Positions 25,204 to 33,277 of a DNA stretch of 54,644 nucleotides are shown piece by piece (within the stretch, counting starts at the first letter, position 1; each line of letters begins with the position of its first letter). Where the stretch lies: assembly GCA_050260215.1 (NCBI GenBank), contig JBLNBU010000028.1, positions 1 through 54,644 of the forward strand, given 5' to 3'. The notes under the pieces were generated by a model. That model had not been told where the DNA came from, searched no databases, and saw only the letters and a list, made by a program, of their open reading frames with translations. The position numbers were made by a program, and so were the translations under genes. The stretch is from JBLNBU01 sp050260215 (lineage in GTDB: Bacteria > Pseudomonadota > Alphaproteobacteria > Rhodospirillales > Magnetospirillaceae).

Positions 25204-26494
25204 GCTCAACGCCAGCGCGTCCGGGTTCGAGCAGCACTTCGACAAGCTGCTCCACGCCAAGCGCGAGACCGACCAGGACGTCAACGACGCCGTCGCCGGC
25301 ATCCTGGCCGATGTGCGCCGCCGCGGCGATGCCGCCCTGGTCGAGTACACCGCCCGCTTCGACCGCCTGGAACTGACGCCGGCCACCTTGCGCATTCCGG
25401 CGGCCGACATCGATGCCGCCTGCGCCTCGGTGGCCCCCGACCTGATGGCGGCGCTGCAGCTGGCGGCCGAGCGCATCACCGACTTCCACCGTCGCCAGGT
25501 GCCCGAAGACCAGCACCACACCGACGGGGCCGGCGTGCGTCTGGGCCTGCGCTGGACGCCGGTGCAGGCGGCCGGCCTGTACGTGCCGGGCGGCACCGCC
25601 GCCTATCCGTCTTCGGTGCTGATGAACGCCATTCCCGCCAAGGCCGCCGGCGTCGAGCGCCTGGTCATGGTGGTGCCCAGCCCGGGCGGCCGGCTGAACC
25701 CGCTGGTCCTGGCCGCCGCCAAGGTGGTCGGCGTCGACGAGGTCTACCGCATCGGCGGCGCCCAGGCGGTGGGGGCCCTGGCCTACGGCACCAAGACCAT
25801 CGCGCCGGTCGACAAGATCGTCGGCCCCGGCAACGCCTATGTGGCGGCGGCCAAGCGCCAGGTGTTCGGAACCGTCGGCATCGACATGATCGCCGGCCCG
25901 TCGGAAATCCTGGTGGTCGCCGACGGCGCCAACGACCCGGCATGGATCGCCGCCGACCTGCTCAGCCAGGCCGAGCACGACACCGCCGCCCAGTCGGTGC
26001 TGATCACCGACGACGCCGAGTTCGGCCGCGCGGTCATGGGCGCCGTCGACCGCCACCTTGTCACCCTGCCGCGCGCCGACATTGCGCGTGCCAGCTGGGA
26101 CGCCCACGGCGCCGTCATCGTGGTCCGGCACCTGGACGACGCGCTGCCCCTGATCGACCGCATCGCGCCCGAGCACCTGGAACTGGCCGTCGCCGACCCC
26201 GAGGCCATGGCGGCCAAGGTGCGCAATGCCGGCGCCATCTTCCTCGGCCGCTATACGCCCGAGGCGGTGGGTGACTATGTCGGCGGGCCCAACCACGTGC
26301 TGCCGACGGCGCGCTCGGCGCGGTTCTCGTCGGGGCTGGGCGTGCTCGACTTCATGAAGCGCACCACGCTGCTCGGCTGCGACGCCGCCGCGCTGGGGGC
26401 CATCGGCCCCGCCGCGGTGCGCCTGGCCGAGGCGGAAGGGCTGGGCGCCCACGGACTGTCGGTGGCGATCAGGCTGAACGTCGGGAGGGGCTAG
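25193..26494 (+). CDS. hisD: Histidinol dehydrogenase
   Basis: A 433-residue enzyme for the last two steps of histidine synthesis. DKIVGPGNAYVAAAKRQVFGTVGIDMIAGPSEILVVAD, the Zn-binding LLSQAEHD pair and GDYVGGPNHVLPT are all present. The length is normal. It overlaps hisG and is followed 3 bp later by a UPF0262 gene, the usual alphaproteobacterial order. Confidence 0.97.
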   Translation: MPVELNASASGFEQHFDKLLHAKRETDQDVNDAVAGILADVRRRGDAALVEYTARFDRLELTPATLRIPAADIDAACASVAPDLMAALQLAAERITDFHRRQVPEDQHHTDGAGVRLGLRWTPVQAAGLYVPGGTAAYPSSVLMNAIPAKAAGVERLVMVVPSPGGRLNPLVLAAAKVVGVDEVYRIGGAQAVGALAYGTKTIAPVDKIVGPGNAYVAAAKRQVFGTVGIDMIAGPSEILVVADGANDPAWIAADLLSQAEHDTAAQSVLITDDAEFGRAVMGAVDRHLVTLPRADIARASWDAHGAVIVVRHLDDALPLIDRIAPEHLELAVADPEAMAAKVRNAGAIFLGRYTPEAVGDYVGGPNHVLPTARSARFSSGLGVLDFMKRTTLLGCDAAALGAIGPAAVRLAEAEGLGAHGLSVAIRLNVGRG

Positions 26495-26497
26495 CCC

Positions 26498-26971
26498 ATG
26501 CCGCACCGCCAGCGGCTGGCTCACGTCCAGTTGGACGAGAAGACCATGGTGCGGCGTCTTCCCGAGGTCGAGCACGAGCGTGCTGTCGCCATCTACGACC
26601 TCATCGAAGAGAATTACTTCTGCCCCGTAGGGGATTACAGCGGCCCCTACAATCTCCATATAAGCCTCGAGGACAACCGCCTGATCTTCGACGTGCGCGA
26701 CCAGGCGGACACGCCCTTGCTGGCGGTTCCGTTGCCGCTCAGTTCGTTCCAGAAGATCGTCAAGGACTACTTCATGGTCTGCGAAAGCTACTATGCCGCC
26801 ATCAAGAAGGCGTCGCCGTCGCAGATCGAGGCCATCGACATGGGCCGCCGCGGCCTGCACAACGAGGGGTCCGAGCTGCTGCGCGAGCGCCTGAAGGGCC
26901 GCATCGAAACCGATTTCGACACCGCCCGCCGGCTGTTCACCCTGATCTGCGTGCTGCACATCCGGGGGTGA
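26498..26971 (+). CDS. UPF0262-family protein
   Basis: A 157-residue protein with the UPF0262 pattern: VEHERAVAIYDLIEENYFCPVGDYSGPYNLHISLEDNRLIFDVRDQ, PLSSFQKIVKDYFMVCESYYAAIKKASPSQIEAIDMGRRGLHNEGSELLRERLKGRI. The family is restricted mainly to alphaproteobacteria and linked to hisD. No biochemical role is known. Its stop overlaps the GTG start of the phosphatase gene. Confidence 0.88.
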   Translation: MPHRQRLAHVQLDEKTMVRRLPEVEHERAVAIYDLIEENYFCPVGDYSGPYNLHISLEDNRLIFDVRDQADTPLLAVPLPLSSFQKIVKDYFMVCESYYAAIKKASPSQIEAIDMGRRGLHNEGSELLRERLKGRIETDFDTARRLFTLICVLHIRG

Positions 26972-27417
26972 GGGTGGGCGACCTGCCATCGGCCGTCCTG
27001 TTCTGCTGCACGCTGAACGCCGTGCGCTCGCCGATGGCCGAGGGCCTGTTCAAGCGCATCCACGGCAAGCGCATCTACGTCGATTCGGTGGGCGTGCGGC
27101 CCGGCGTCGTCGATCCCTTCGTGGTGGCGGTGATGGACGAGATCGGCATCGACGTGTCGCGCCACCGCTCGAAGGTGTTCGAGGAACTCGACGACGACAG
27201 CTTCGACGTGGTGATCTCGCTGTCGCCGGAAGCCCAGCACAAGGCGGTCGAGCTGACCCGGGCCAACGCCTGCGAGGTCGAGTTCTGGCCCACCTTCGAC
27301 CCGTCCCTGGTGGAAGGCAGCCGCGAGACGCGCCTGGACGCCTATCGGGCGGTGCGCGACGAACTGATGGCCCGCATCCGCCGCCGCTTCCCGCCGCTGG
27401 GGATCGCGCGCGAATGA
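26968..27417 (+). CDS. Low-molecular-weight phosphotyrosine phosphatase family protein
   Basis: A 149-residue protein with the LMW-PTP loop C14-x5-R20-S (CTLNAVRS) and an acidic FDPSL segment where the general acid Asp is expected. It could be a protein-tyrosine phosphatase or an ArsC-like enzyme; no arsenic genes are nearby. It starts with GTG overlapping the UPF0262 stop, and is a conserved neighbour of hisD in this group. Confidence 0.85.
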   Translation: MRVGDLPSAVLFCCTLNAVRSPMAEGLFKRIHGKRIYVDSVGVRPGVVDPFVVAVMDEIGIDVSRHRSKVFEELDDDSFDVVISLSPEAQHKAVELTRANACEVEFWPTFDPSLVEGSRETRLDAYRAVRDELMARIRRRFPPLGIARE

Positions 27418-27490
27418 GGGACCGGAAAGTGCTTGACCCCAATTCGTCTAAACTTCACCTTTCCGCCGATCATCCGCTTCAAGTGACGTC

Positions 27491-28081
27491 GTGACGAACT
27501 CCACTCCCACGCTGGTGCTGGCATCGGCAAGCCCCAGGCGGCTGGACCTGCTCGCCCAGATCGGCATCGTGCCGGCCGCGGTCGATCCCGCCCACCTGGA
27601 CGAATCCCCGCTCAAGGGTGAGCTGCCTCTGCCCCATGCCGAGCGCCTGGCCGTGGCCAAGGCCCGCGCCGTCGCGCCGGCCCATCCCGGCGCCTTCGTG
27701 CTGGCCGCCGACACCGTGGTCGCCTGCGGCCGCCGCATCCTTCCCAAGGCCGAGGACGAGCGCACCGCCAGGCGCTGCCTGGGCCTGCTGTCGGGCCGCC
27801 GCCACCGGGTGGTCGGCGGCGTCTGCCTGATCACCCCCGATGGCCGCGAGCTGGTCCGCGTGGTCACCACCCAAGTGGTGTTCAAGCGCCTGTCCGCGGC
27901 CGAGACCGCCGCCTATCTGGCCAGCGGCGAATGGCACGGCAAGGCCGGCGGCTACGCCATCCAGGGTCGCGCCGCCATGCTGGTGCGCCAGATCGGCGGA
28001 TCGTACTCCAACGTCGTCGGGCTGCCGCTGTTCGAGACGGCGGCGCTGCTGGCCGGCGCCGGATTCCCCCTGCATGGCTGA
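27491..28081 (+). CDS. maf: Maf-family nucleotide pyrophosphatase
   Basis: A 196-residue Maf protein starting at GTG 27491. LASASPRRLDLLAQIG, FVLAADTVVACGRRILPKAEDERTARRCL and YAIQGRAAMLVRQIGGSYSNVVGLPL match the family, which hydrolyses non-canonical nucleoside triphosphates. The 73-bp gap before it holds no gene, although infA often occupies this place in relatives. Its end overlaps rng by 8 bp. Confidence 0.93.
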   Translation: MTNSTPTLVLASASPRRLDLLAQIGIVPAAVDPAHLDESPLKGELPLPHAERLAVAKARAVAPAHPGAFVLAADTVVACGRRILPKAEDERTARRCLGLLSGRRHRVVGGVCLITPDGRELVRVVTTQVVFKRLSAAETAAYLASGEWHGKAGGYAIQGRAAMLVRQIGGSYSNVVGLPLFETAALLAGAGFPLHG

Positions 28082-29378
28082 CGCCGCCGAGGTCCTGGTC
28101 GCCTGGGGGCCGGGGCAGACGCGGATGGCGCTGGTCGAGGACGGCCGCGTGGTCGAATTCGCCCTGGACCGCCCCGACCTGCTGGCCGGCGCGCTGGTGC
28201 TGGGCCGGGTGGTCGAGGTGGCGCGGACCCTGGACGGCGCCTTTGTCGACATCGGCACCGATCGCCCCGCCTGGCTGCAGGGCGCCAAGGCGCTGGGGCT
28301 GTCGGTGGGCGGGTTGATCACCGCCACCGTGCGCAGCGATGCCCGCGACGCCAAGGGCGCCGTGCTGGCCGCCCCTGTCGCCCTGGCCGGGCGCTTCCTG
28401 ACCTGGTTCCCCGGCCGCCCCGGCGTCACCGCGCCCCGTTCGCTCGACCCCGCGCTGGTCGAGGCCGCCGGCGGCCTGCTGCAGCCGGGCGAGGGCCTGG
28501 CCCTGCGGCCTGCCGCCCACGACCCGGGGCAGGTGGCCGACGAACTGGCCCGGCTGCGGGCCGACTGGGCCGGGACCCATGCCGTCTGCCGGGCCGGCCG
28601 CGCGCCGGCGGTGCTGTGGCGGCCCCATCCGCTGCTGCGCCTGCTGGCCGAGGCGCCGAGGGTGGCGCGCGTCTTCGTCGACGACCCCGCCCTGCTGGCC
28701 GAGTTGCGCCCCCTGGTCCCCGAGGCCCAGTTGTTGCGCACCGGCCCGGTGTTCGAGCTTTTCGACGCCGAGGACGCCTGGACCGAGGCCCTGTCGCCGA
28801 CCGTGGCGCTGCCCGGCGGCGGCCGCCTGACCATCGAGCCCACCCAGGCGCTGACCGCCGTCGACGTGGATTCCGGGCCCGCCAACGCCGCCGAGGCCAA
28901 CCACGCGGCCGTGGCCGCACTGGCCCGCCAGCTGCGGCTGCGCAACATCGGCGGCCAGCTGGCGGTGGACTTCGTCTCGACCAAGAAGGGCAGGGGGGCT
29001 CTGGCTGCCCTGGCCGCCGAACTGAAACAGGCGGTTGCCGCCGACCCGGTTCCCACCCATGTCTTCGGCGTCTCCCCGCTGGGCCTGGTCGAGCTGACCC
29101 GCGAACGGCGCGGCCACGCCCTGGGCGAGCTGCTGCTGGAAAGCGGCACGCGGCCAACCGCCGACACGGTGGCCCGCGCCGCCCTGGCCCGGGTGCTGGC
29201 CGAGGCCGCCCGCCGCCCCGGCCTGGCCCCCGCCCTGGTCGCCGCGCCCGACGTCGCCGCCCGGGTGATGGCCCTGGCCGGCCCGCTGGCCGAGGTCGAA
29301 CGCCGCCTGGGCCGCCCCCTGGCGGTGCGCCCGGACGCCACCCGTACCCGCGACGATTTCATCATCGAGGAAGCCTGA
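28074..29378 (+). CDS. rng: Ribonuclease E/G family protein
   Basis: A 434-residue enzyme. The N-terminal S1-like region (residues 20-100: GALVLGRVVEVARTLDGAFVDIGTDRPAWLQ) leads to the catalytic DNase I-like domain with TAVDVDSGPANAA and NIGGQLAVDFVSTKKG, which supply the Mg-binding Asp pair. The CPxCxGxG Zn-link that dimerises E. coli RNase E/G is absent; the region reads LLLESGTRPTADTVARAAL. It overlaps maf by 8 bp and yacG by 1 bp. Confidence 0.9.
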   Translation: MADAAEVLVAWGPGQTRMALVEDGRVVEFALDRPDLLAGALVLGRVVEVARTLDGAFVDIGTDRPAWLQGAKALGLSVGGLITATVRSDARDAKGAVLAAPVALAGRFLTWFPGRPGVTAPRSLDPALVEAAGGLLQPGEGLALRPAAHDPGQVADELARLRADWAGTHAVCRAGRAPAVLWRPHPLLRLLAEAPRVARVFVDDPALLAELRPLVPEAQLLRTGPVFELFDAEDAWTEALSPTVALPGGGRLTIEPTQALTAVDVDSGPANAAEANHAAVAALARQLRLRNIGGQLAVDFVSTKKGRGALAALAAELKQAVAADPVPTHVFGVSPLGLVELTRERRGHALGELLLESGTRPTADTVARAALARVLAEAARRPGLAPALVAAPDVAARVMALAGPLAEVERRLGRPLAVRPDATRTRDDFIIEEA

Positions 29379-29563
29379 TGCCTGACGCCGACACACCCAC
29401 CCCCCAGCCGGCGCGCCCCTGCCCGATCTGCGGCAAGCCCGCCACGCCCAAAAGCAATCCGTTCTGCTCGTCCCGCTGCGCCGAGGTCGACCTGCACCGC
29501 TGGCTTTCCGGCACCTACCGCGTCGAAACCGACGAAACCCCCGACCCCGACGAGCCCGCCTGA
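29378..29563 (+). CDS. yacG: YacG-family DNA gyrase inhibitor zinc protein
   Basis: A 61-residue protein with a four-Cys zinc site: CPICGK (Cys15, Cys18) and FCSSRCAEVDLHRWL (Cys30, Cys34). YacG binds GyrB and restrains gyrase. The ATG shares one base with the rng stop. The maf-rng-yacG order is conserved in alphaproteobacteria. Confidence 0.93.
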   Translation: MPDADTPTPQPARPCPICGKPATPKSNPFCSSRCAEVDLHRWLSGTYRVETDETPDPDEPA

Positions 29564-29582
29564 AAAAAGCGCCCAAGGGGGC

Positions 29583-29612
29583 TTGACCACCCCCCCGAAT
29601 GTCCTCTATAAG
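29583..29612 (+). promoter_or_regulatory. Promoter of tRNA-Phe
   Basis: TTGACC (29583-29588), 18-bp spacer, TATAAG (29607-29612). The tRNA begins 28 bp after the -10 element. Confidence 0.6.
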
Positions 29613-29640
29613 CGCCCTCTCTTCGCCAGCGGCGACCGGT

Positions 29641-29716
29641 GCCCAGGTAGCTCAGTTGGTAGAGCATGCGACTGAAAATCGCAGTGTCGGTGGTTCGACT
29701 CCGCCCCTGGGCACCA
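29641..29716 (+). tRNA. tRNA-Phe (anticodon GAA)
   Basis: A 76-nt cloverleaf. Acceptor strands GCCCAGG (29641-29647) and CCTGGGC are perfect complements; discriminator A and an encoded CCA end it. D-arm AGCTCAGTTGGTAGAGC, anticodon stem GCGACTGAAAATCGC with GAA in the loop, and T-arm GGTTCGACTCC are present. Confidence 0.97.
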
Positions 29717-29721
29717 TTCTA

Positions 29722-29762
29722 AGCCCCTGAAAGGCAACGCCTTTCGGGGGCTTTGTATTTTT
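29722..29762 (+). terminator. Rho-independent terminator of tRNA-Phe
   Basis: AGCCCCTGAAAGGC (29722-29735) and GCCTTTCGGGGGCT (29739-29752) form a 14-bp stem with one wobble and an AAC loop. The T-rich tail TTGTATTTTT runs to 29762. Confidence 0.9.
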
Positions 29763-29813
29763 GGCCGCCATCTCTGGTCCACGGTCACTCGCCAATCCCG
29801 TTGCGCGAATAAC

Positions 29814-29843
29814 TTGACATATTCATGGCATCTTCCGTTTAGA
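29814..29843 (+). promoter_or_regulatory. Possible promoter of the downstream PAS kinase
   Basis: A perfect -35 TTGACA (29814-29819), 18-bp spacer and a weak -10 TTTAGA (29838-29843), in an AT-rich stretch 75 bp before the kinase start. Confidence 0.4.
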
Positions 29844-29917
29844 CCGCGGCCTCACTATCCTTATGGGTGGCCGGGGGACGGCCGGCTTGGAGCGAGGTCC
29901 GCGGGGGGGGCCAAGTG

Positions 29918-31009
29918 ATGCGGTTGGGGAAGGTATTTTTCGAGTCGTTGCTGAATACCGCGTCCGAGGGGGTCGTGGTGCAGGACCGGGACAGCCGGAT
30001 CGTGTGGTGCAATCCGGCGGCCGAGGAGATATTGGGGCTCGATCGCAGCGACCTGCACGGGCGCACCTCCGACGATCCCGGCTGGAGCGCGATCCACGAG
30101 GACGGCTCGCCGTTTCCCGGCGACCGGCATCCGTCGATGGTCGCCCTGAAGACCGGCCAGCCCAGCCGCGGCGTGGTCATGGGGATCCACCACCACCGCC
30201 GGGGCAGGGTGTGGATCAGCATCAACGCGACGGTGGTCGAGTGGTCGGCGGGCGCGCCGTCGCTGGTGATGACCACCTTCGCCGACATCAGCGAGCGCAA
30301 GCACGCCCTCGACGCCCTGGCCTCGGCCAATACAGAACTCGAACGCTTCGCCTATGTGGCGTCCCACGACCTGCGCGAGCCGTTGCGCACCATCACCGCC
30401 TTCAGCGAACTGCTGCAGCGCCGCTTCGTGGCGGAAGGCGACGGCGAGGCACGGGAATTCGCCGGGCTGGTGATCGACGCGGCCAGGCGCATGGACGACC
30501 TGATCGGCGGGTTGGCCCATTATGCGGCGACCCACGGCAAGCCGGCGCCGTTCGCCCCCATCAACCTGGCCGACGCGCTGGAAATCGCCGAGGCCAACCT
30601 GCACCAGTGGATCGCGGAAACCGGTACGGTCCTACAGGTGTCCGACCTGCCCACCATCGACGGCGACCTGCTGCAGATGGGGCAGGTGTTCCAGAACCTG
30701 CTCGGCAATGCCATCAAGTTCAGCAAGCCGGGGGTGGCGCCGCGCATTGCCGTGACGGCGGCGTGGGCGGGCGGCCGCTGGCTGGTGAGCGTGGCCGACA
30801 ACGGCATCGGCATCGAGAGCACCGGCCAGGACATCTTCGAGCTGTTCCGCCGGCTCCACGGCCACGGCAGCTATCCGGGCAGCGGCGTGGGGCTGGCGAT
30901 CACCAAGGCGATCATCCAGCGCCACGGCGGCCGCATCTGGCACGAACCCGCCCCGGACGGGGCGCGGATCTGCTTCGACCTGCCCGGCGAACGGGGCTGC
31001 GGCGGTTGA
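29918..31009 (+). CDS. PAS-domain sensor histidine kinase
   Basis: A 363-residue soluble kinase. One PAS domain (about 5-125, FFESLLNTASEGVVVQDRDSRIVWCNPAA) is followed by HisKA with ELERFAYVASHDLREPLRTIT (His150) and HATPase with NLLGNAIKFS, DNGIGI and GSGVGLAI. The kinase core is of the same type as those at 14201-15808 and 39030-41870. ATG 29918 is preferred; a further 17 codons lie upstream in frame. No regulator is paired with it. Confidence 0.9.
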   Translation: MRLGKVFFESLLNTASEGVVVQDRDSRIVWCNPAAEEILGLDRSDLHGRTSDDPGWSAIHEDGSPFPGDRHPSMVALKTGQPSRGVVMGIHHHRRGRVWISINATVVEWSAGAPSLVMTTFADISERKHALDALASANTELERFAYVASHDLREPLRTITAFSELLQRRFVAEGDGEAREFAGLVIDAARRMDDLIGGLAHYAATHGKPAPFAPINLADALEIAEANLHQWIAETGTVLQVSDLPTIDGDLLQMGQVFQNLLGNAIKFSKPGVAPRIAVTAAWAGGRWLVSVADNGIGIESTGQDIFELFRRLHGHGSYPGSGVGLAITKAIIQRHGGRIWHEPAPDGARICFDLPGERGCGG

Positions 31010-31020
31010 CCGGACGGCCT

Positions 31021-31347
31021 TCAGGCCGCCGCGGCTTCGACGCCCTTCAAGGCGACGCCCAGGCTGACCGAGAGCTGGTCGACGGTGCCAAGCGCGATGC
31101 TCTTGACCAGGAAGCCGTTGCTGGCCAGGTCCTTGATGTAGAACTTGTTGTAGACGAACGGGAAGAACAGGTTGCTGAGCCCCATGGTCACCACGGAGGC
31201 GATCAGCATGATGACGGCCCACTTCCAGTCGCTGCGCAACAGCGGAACGAAAAACCCGAAAAACAGCGTGGTCCACGAAAAGCCCACGGGAGCGGTCCGG
31301 ATGTGAGCCGTGTGCGGATTCTCGAAGACAATGGAATTGCTGGCCAT
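31021..31347 (-). CDS. HrgC/DUF2628-like small membrane protein
   Basis: A 108-residue protein. GFSWTTLFFGFFVPLLRSDWKWAVIMLIASVVTMGLSNLFFPFVYNKFY carries two hydrophobic segments and the GFSWTTLFFGFF...RxDWKW signature of HrgC-like/DUF2628 proteins. The C-terminal 40 residues are soluble. Function unknown. It stands between a kinase converging on it and a sensory operon in the same direction. Confidence 0.7.
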   Translation of the reverse strand: MASNSIVFENPHTAHIRTAPVGFSWTTLFFGFFVPLLRSDWKWAVIMLIASVVTMGLSNLFFPFVYNKFYIKDLASNGFLVKSIALGTVDQLSVSLGVALKGVEAAAA

Positions 31348-31411
31348 TCTTTCCCCCGATCAATGCTGTCCGGGGGCGAGCATATCACCTGCGGCCGGGT
31401 CGTCAACGGCC

Positions 31412-31873
31412 TCAACTGGTGCGTTTGGGCGCCAGGCGGACCAGGGTGAACCAGTATTCTTCGAGCACCTTGATGACGTCGATGAACTGTTCCATGTCGA
31501 TGGGCTTGACGATGTAGCCGGCGGCGCCGGTGCGGTACGACGACACCGTGTCGCGCTCGACGTCCGAGGTGGTCAGGATCACCACCGGGATGGTGGCCAG
31601 ATGGTCGTCCTGCTTGATCTCGGCCAGGAAGCGCCGCCCGTCCATGCGCGGCATGTTGAGGTCCAGCAAGATCAGGTCGGGCCGGGGCGCATTGCCGTAC
31701 TTGCCCTGCCGCTGCAGGAATTCCAGCGCCTCGACTCCGTCGACCACGTGGTGCAGGTCGACGGCAATGTGGTTTTCCTGGAAGGCCTGGGTGACCAGAT
31801 AGGCATCCGAGACCTCGTCCTCGACCAGCAGGATGGTGACCGGGGTCTGGCTGGTGCTGGGGCTGGTGTTCAT
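31412..31873 (-). CDS. Single-domain response regulator (Rcp1 type)
   Basis: A 153-residue stand-alone receiver. ILLVEDEVSDAYL at the N-terminus, phosphoacceptor Asp71 in LILLDLNMPRMDG and KPIDMEQF are present. The extended insert after the second strand is typical of Rcp1-like partners of phytochrome-type kinases. There is no output domain, so it probably acts by protein interaction or phosphorelay. It overlaps the kinase gene by 4 bp. Confidence 0.92.
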   Translation of the reverse strand: MNTSPSTSQTPVTILLVEDEVSDAYLVTQAFQENHIAVDLHHVVDGVEALEFLQRQGKYGNAPRPDLILLDLNMPRMDGRRFLAEIKQDDHLATIPVVILTTSDVERDTVSSYRTGAAGYIVKPIDMEQFIDVIKVLEEYWFTLVRLAPKRTS

Positions 31874-33276
31874 GGCACTCCCGTGGGCAATTGCAGGACG
31901 ACGGTGGCGCCGCCGCCTTCGGTTTCCTCGATCCAGGCCCGCCCGCCGGCATGCTCGACGATGCGCTGGACGATCGCCAGGCCGACGCCTGTGCTATCGT
32001 CGCCGGGCATGGGGTGCAGGCGTTCGAACATTCGAAAGACCTGCTGGCGATACTCGGGCTCGATGCCGCGGCCGTTGTCGGCAAAACGCAGCCGGATGAC
32101 GCCTGCCGTCCAGTCTGCCGACACGTGGACGTGCAGCGGCACGTCGGGGCGGCGATAGCGGATGGCATTGTCGAGCAGGATGTCGAAGACGTTGACCAGG
32201 CGCCGGCGTTCCAGCGCCACCTCGGGCAGGGTGGAGGCCAGCGTGACCTCGGCGCCGATGGCCTCCAGCTGCTCGCGCCGGCCCTTCTCGGCCAGCACCA
32301 GGCCCATGGCCACCGCCACCGACTGGGGCGCAATCTCGTCGTTGGACTGGTCGACGGCCAGATAGAGCTGGATGTCGCGGATCAGCGCCCGCAACCGGCC
32401 GGCCTGCTGCTCGATATAGGTCAGCGAGGCGGCTGCGTCTTCGGGCAGGGCCTGTTCGCCCAGGGCGGTGCGCAACCGCCTTGAGAAGGTGACCAGGCGC
32501 CGGGACGGCTCCTGGAGATGATGGGCGGTGACCTCGGTCAGGCGCACCAGCTCGGTATTGGAGAACTCCAGGCGGTGGCGGGCGATGCCGGTGGCCTCGG
32601 CCATCTGGTTGAAGGCGACGATGACGCTGCGCAACTCGGGGCTGCCTGCTTCGGCCAGTCGCACGCTGAGGTCGCCATCGGCGATGGCCCGTGCCGCGGC
32701 CTCGAGCTCGGTCAGCGGGCGCAACCCGTTGCGCAATACCTGCCACATGGCGGCGAACCCCACCGCCAGGGCCGCCAGCAGGGCCCCCAGGTGGTAGACC
32801 AGCTGGGCGAAGATGTGGGCGATCTGGGCCTGCGCCGACAGCACCACGGTCAGCTCGCCATAGGGGCGGCCGCCCACGGTCACCGGGGCGGTGCCGGTGA
32901 TGTCACCGATGCCCAGGAGGTGGCGGAACCAGCCGGGCACGTTGGCCGGCGGCGGCGCGTCAATGCTGCGCAGCATGACGCCCGATTGGTCGATGTAGTA
33001 GACCTCGGCGATGCGGGTGTCGCCGGCCACCCGGTCCAGCGTCTGCTTCAAGGTGGCGAAGTCGCCGACCACCACGTACTCGGCCAGCGCGGGGGGCAGG
33101 ACCACCAGCTGGGTCTTCAGCTCCTCCTGCAGGTCGGTGCGGGCGTCCTCGGCGTCCTGGCGGGCCGAGATGCCCAGCATGACCGCCTCGGCCACCATCA
33201 GGCCCAGGCCCGCCGTCACCAGCAGCCGGCCGAGGAGGGGCGTCCGCTTCCAAAGAATGGCGCCCCGTCCGATCAT
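31870..33276 (-). CDS. Membrane sensor histidine kinase coupled to a PhnD-like binding protein
   Basis: A 468-residue kinase. Membrane segments at about 17-36 and 160-182 enclose a periplasmic domain of about 120 residues. A HAMP domain (about 183-235) follows, then a HisKA-like region whose H-box reads VTAHHLQEPSRRL (His252 in the phosphoacceptor position), and HATPase with DNGRGI and STGVGLAI. It begins 1 bp after the binding-protein gene and overlaps the receiver gene. The periplasmic domain probably reads the ligand state of that binding protein. Confidence 0.9.
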   Translation of the reverse strand: MIGRGAILWKRTPLLGRLLVTAGLGLMVAEAVMLGISARQDAEDARTDLQEELKTQLVVLPPALAEYVVVGDFATLKQTLDRVAGDTRIAEVYYIDQSGVMLRSIDAPPPANVPGWFRHLLGIGDITGTAPVTVGGRPYGELTVVLSAQAQIAHIFAQLVYHLGALLAALAVGFAAMWQVLRNGLRPLTELEAAARAIADGDLSVRLAEAGSPELRSVIVAFNQMAEATGIARHRLEFSNTELVRLTEVTAHHLQEPSRRLVTFSRRLRTALGEQALPEDAAASLTYIEQQAGRLRALIRDIQLYLAVDQSNDEIAPQSVAVAMGLVLAEKGRREQLEAIGAEVTLASTLPEVALERRRLVNVFDILLDNAIRYRRPDVPLHVHVSADWTAGVIRLRFADNGRGIEPEYRQQVFRMFERLHPMPGDDSTGVGLAIVQRIVEHAGGRAWIEETEGGGATVVLQLPTGVP

Positions 33277-33277
33277 G

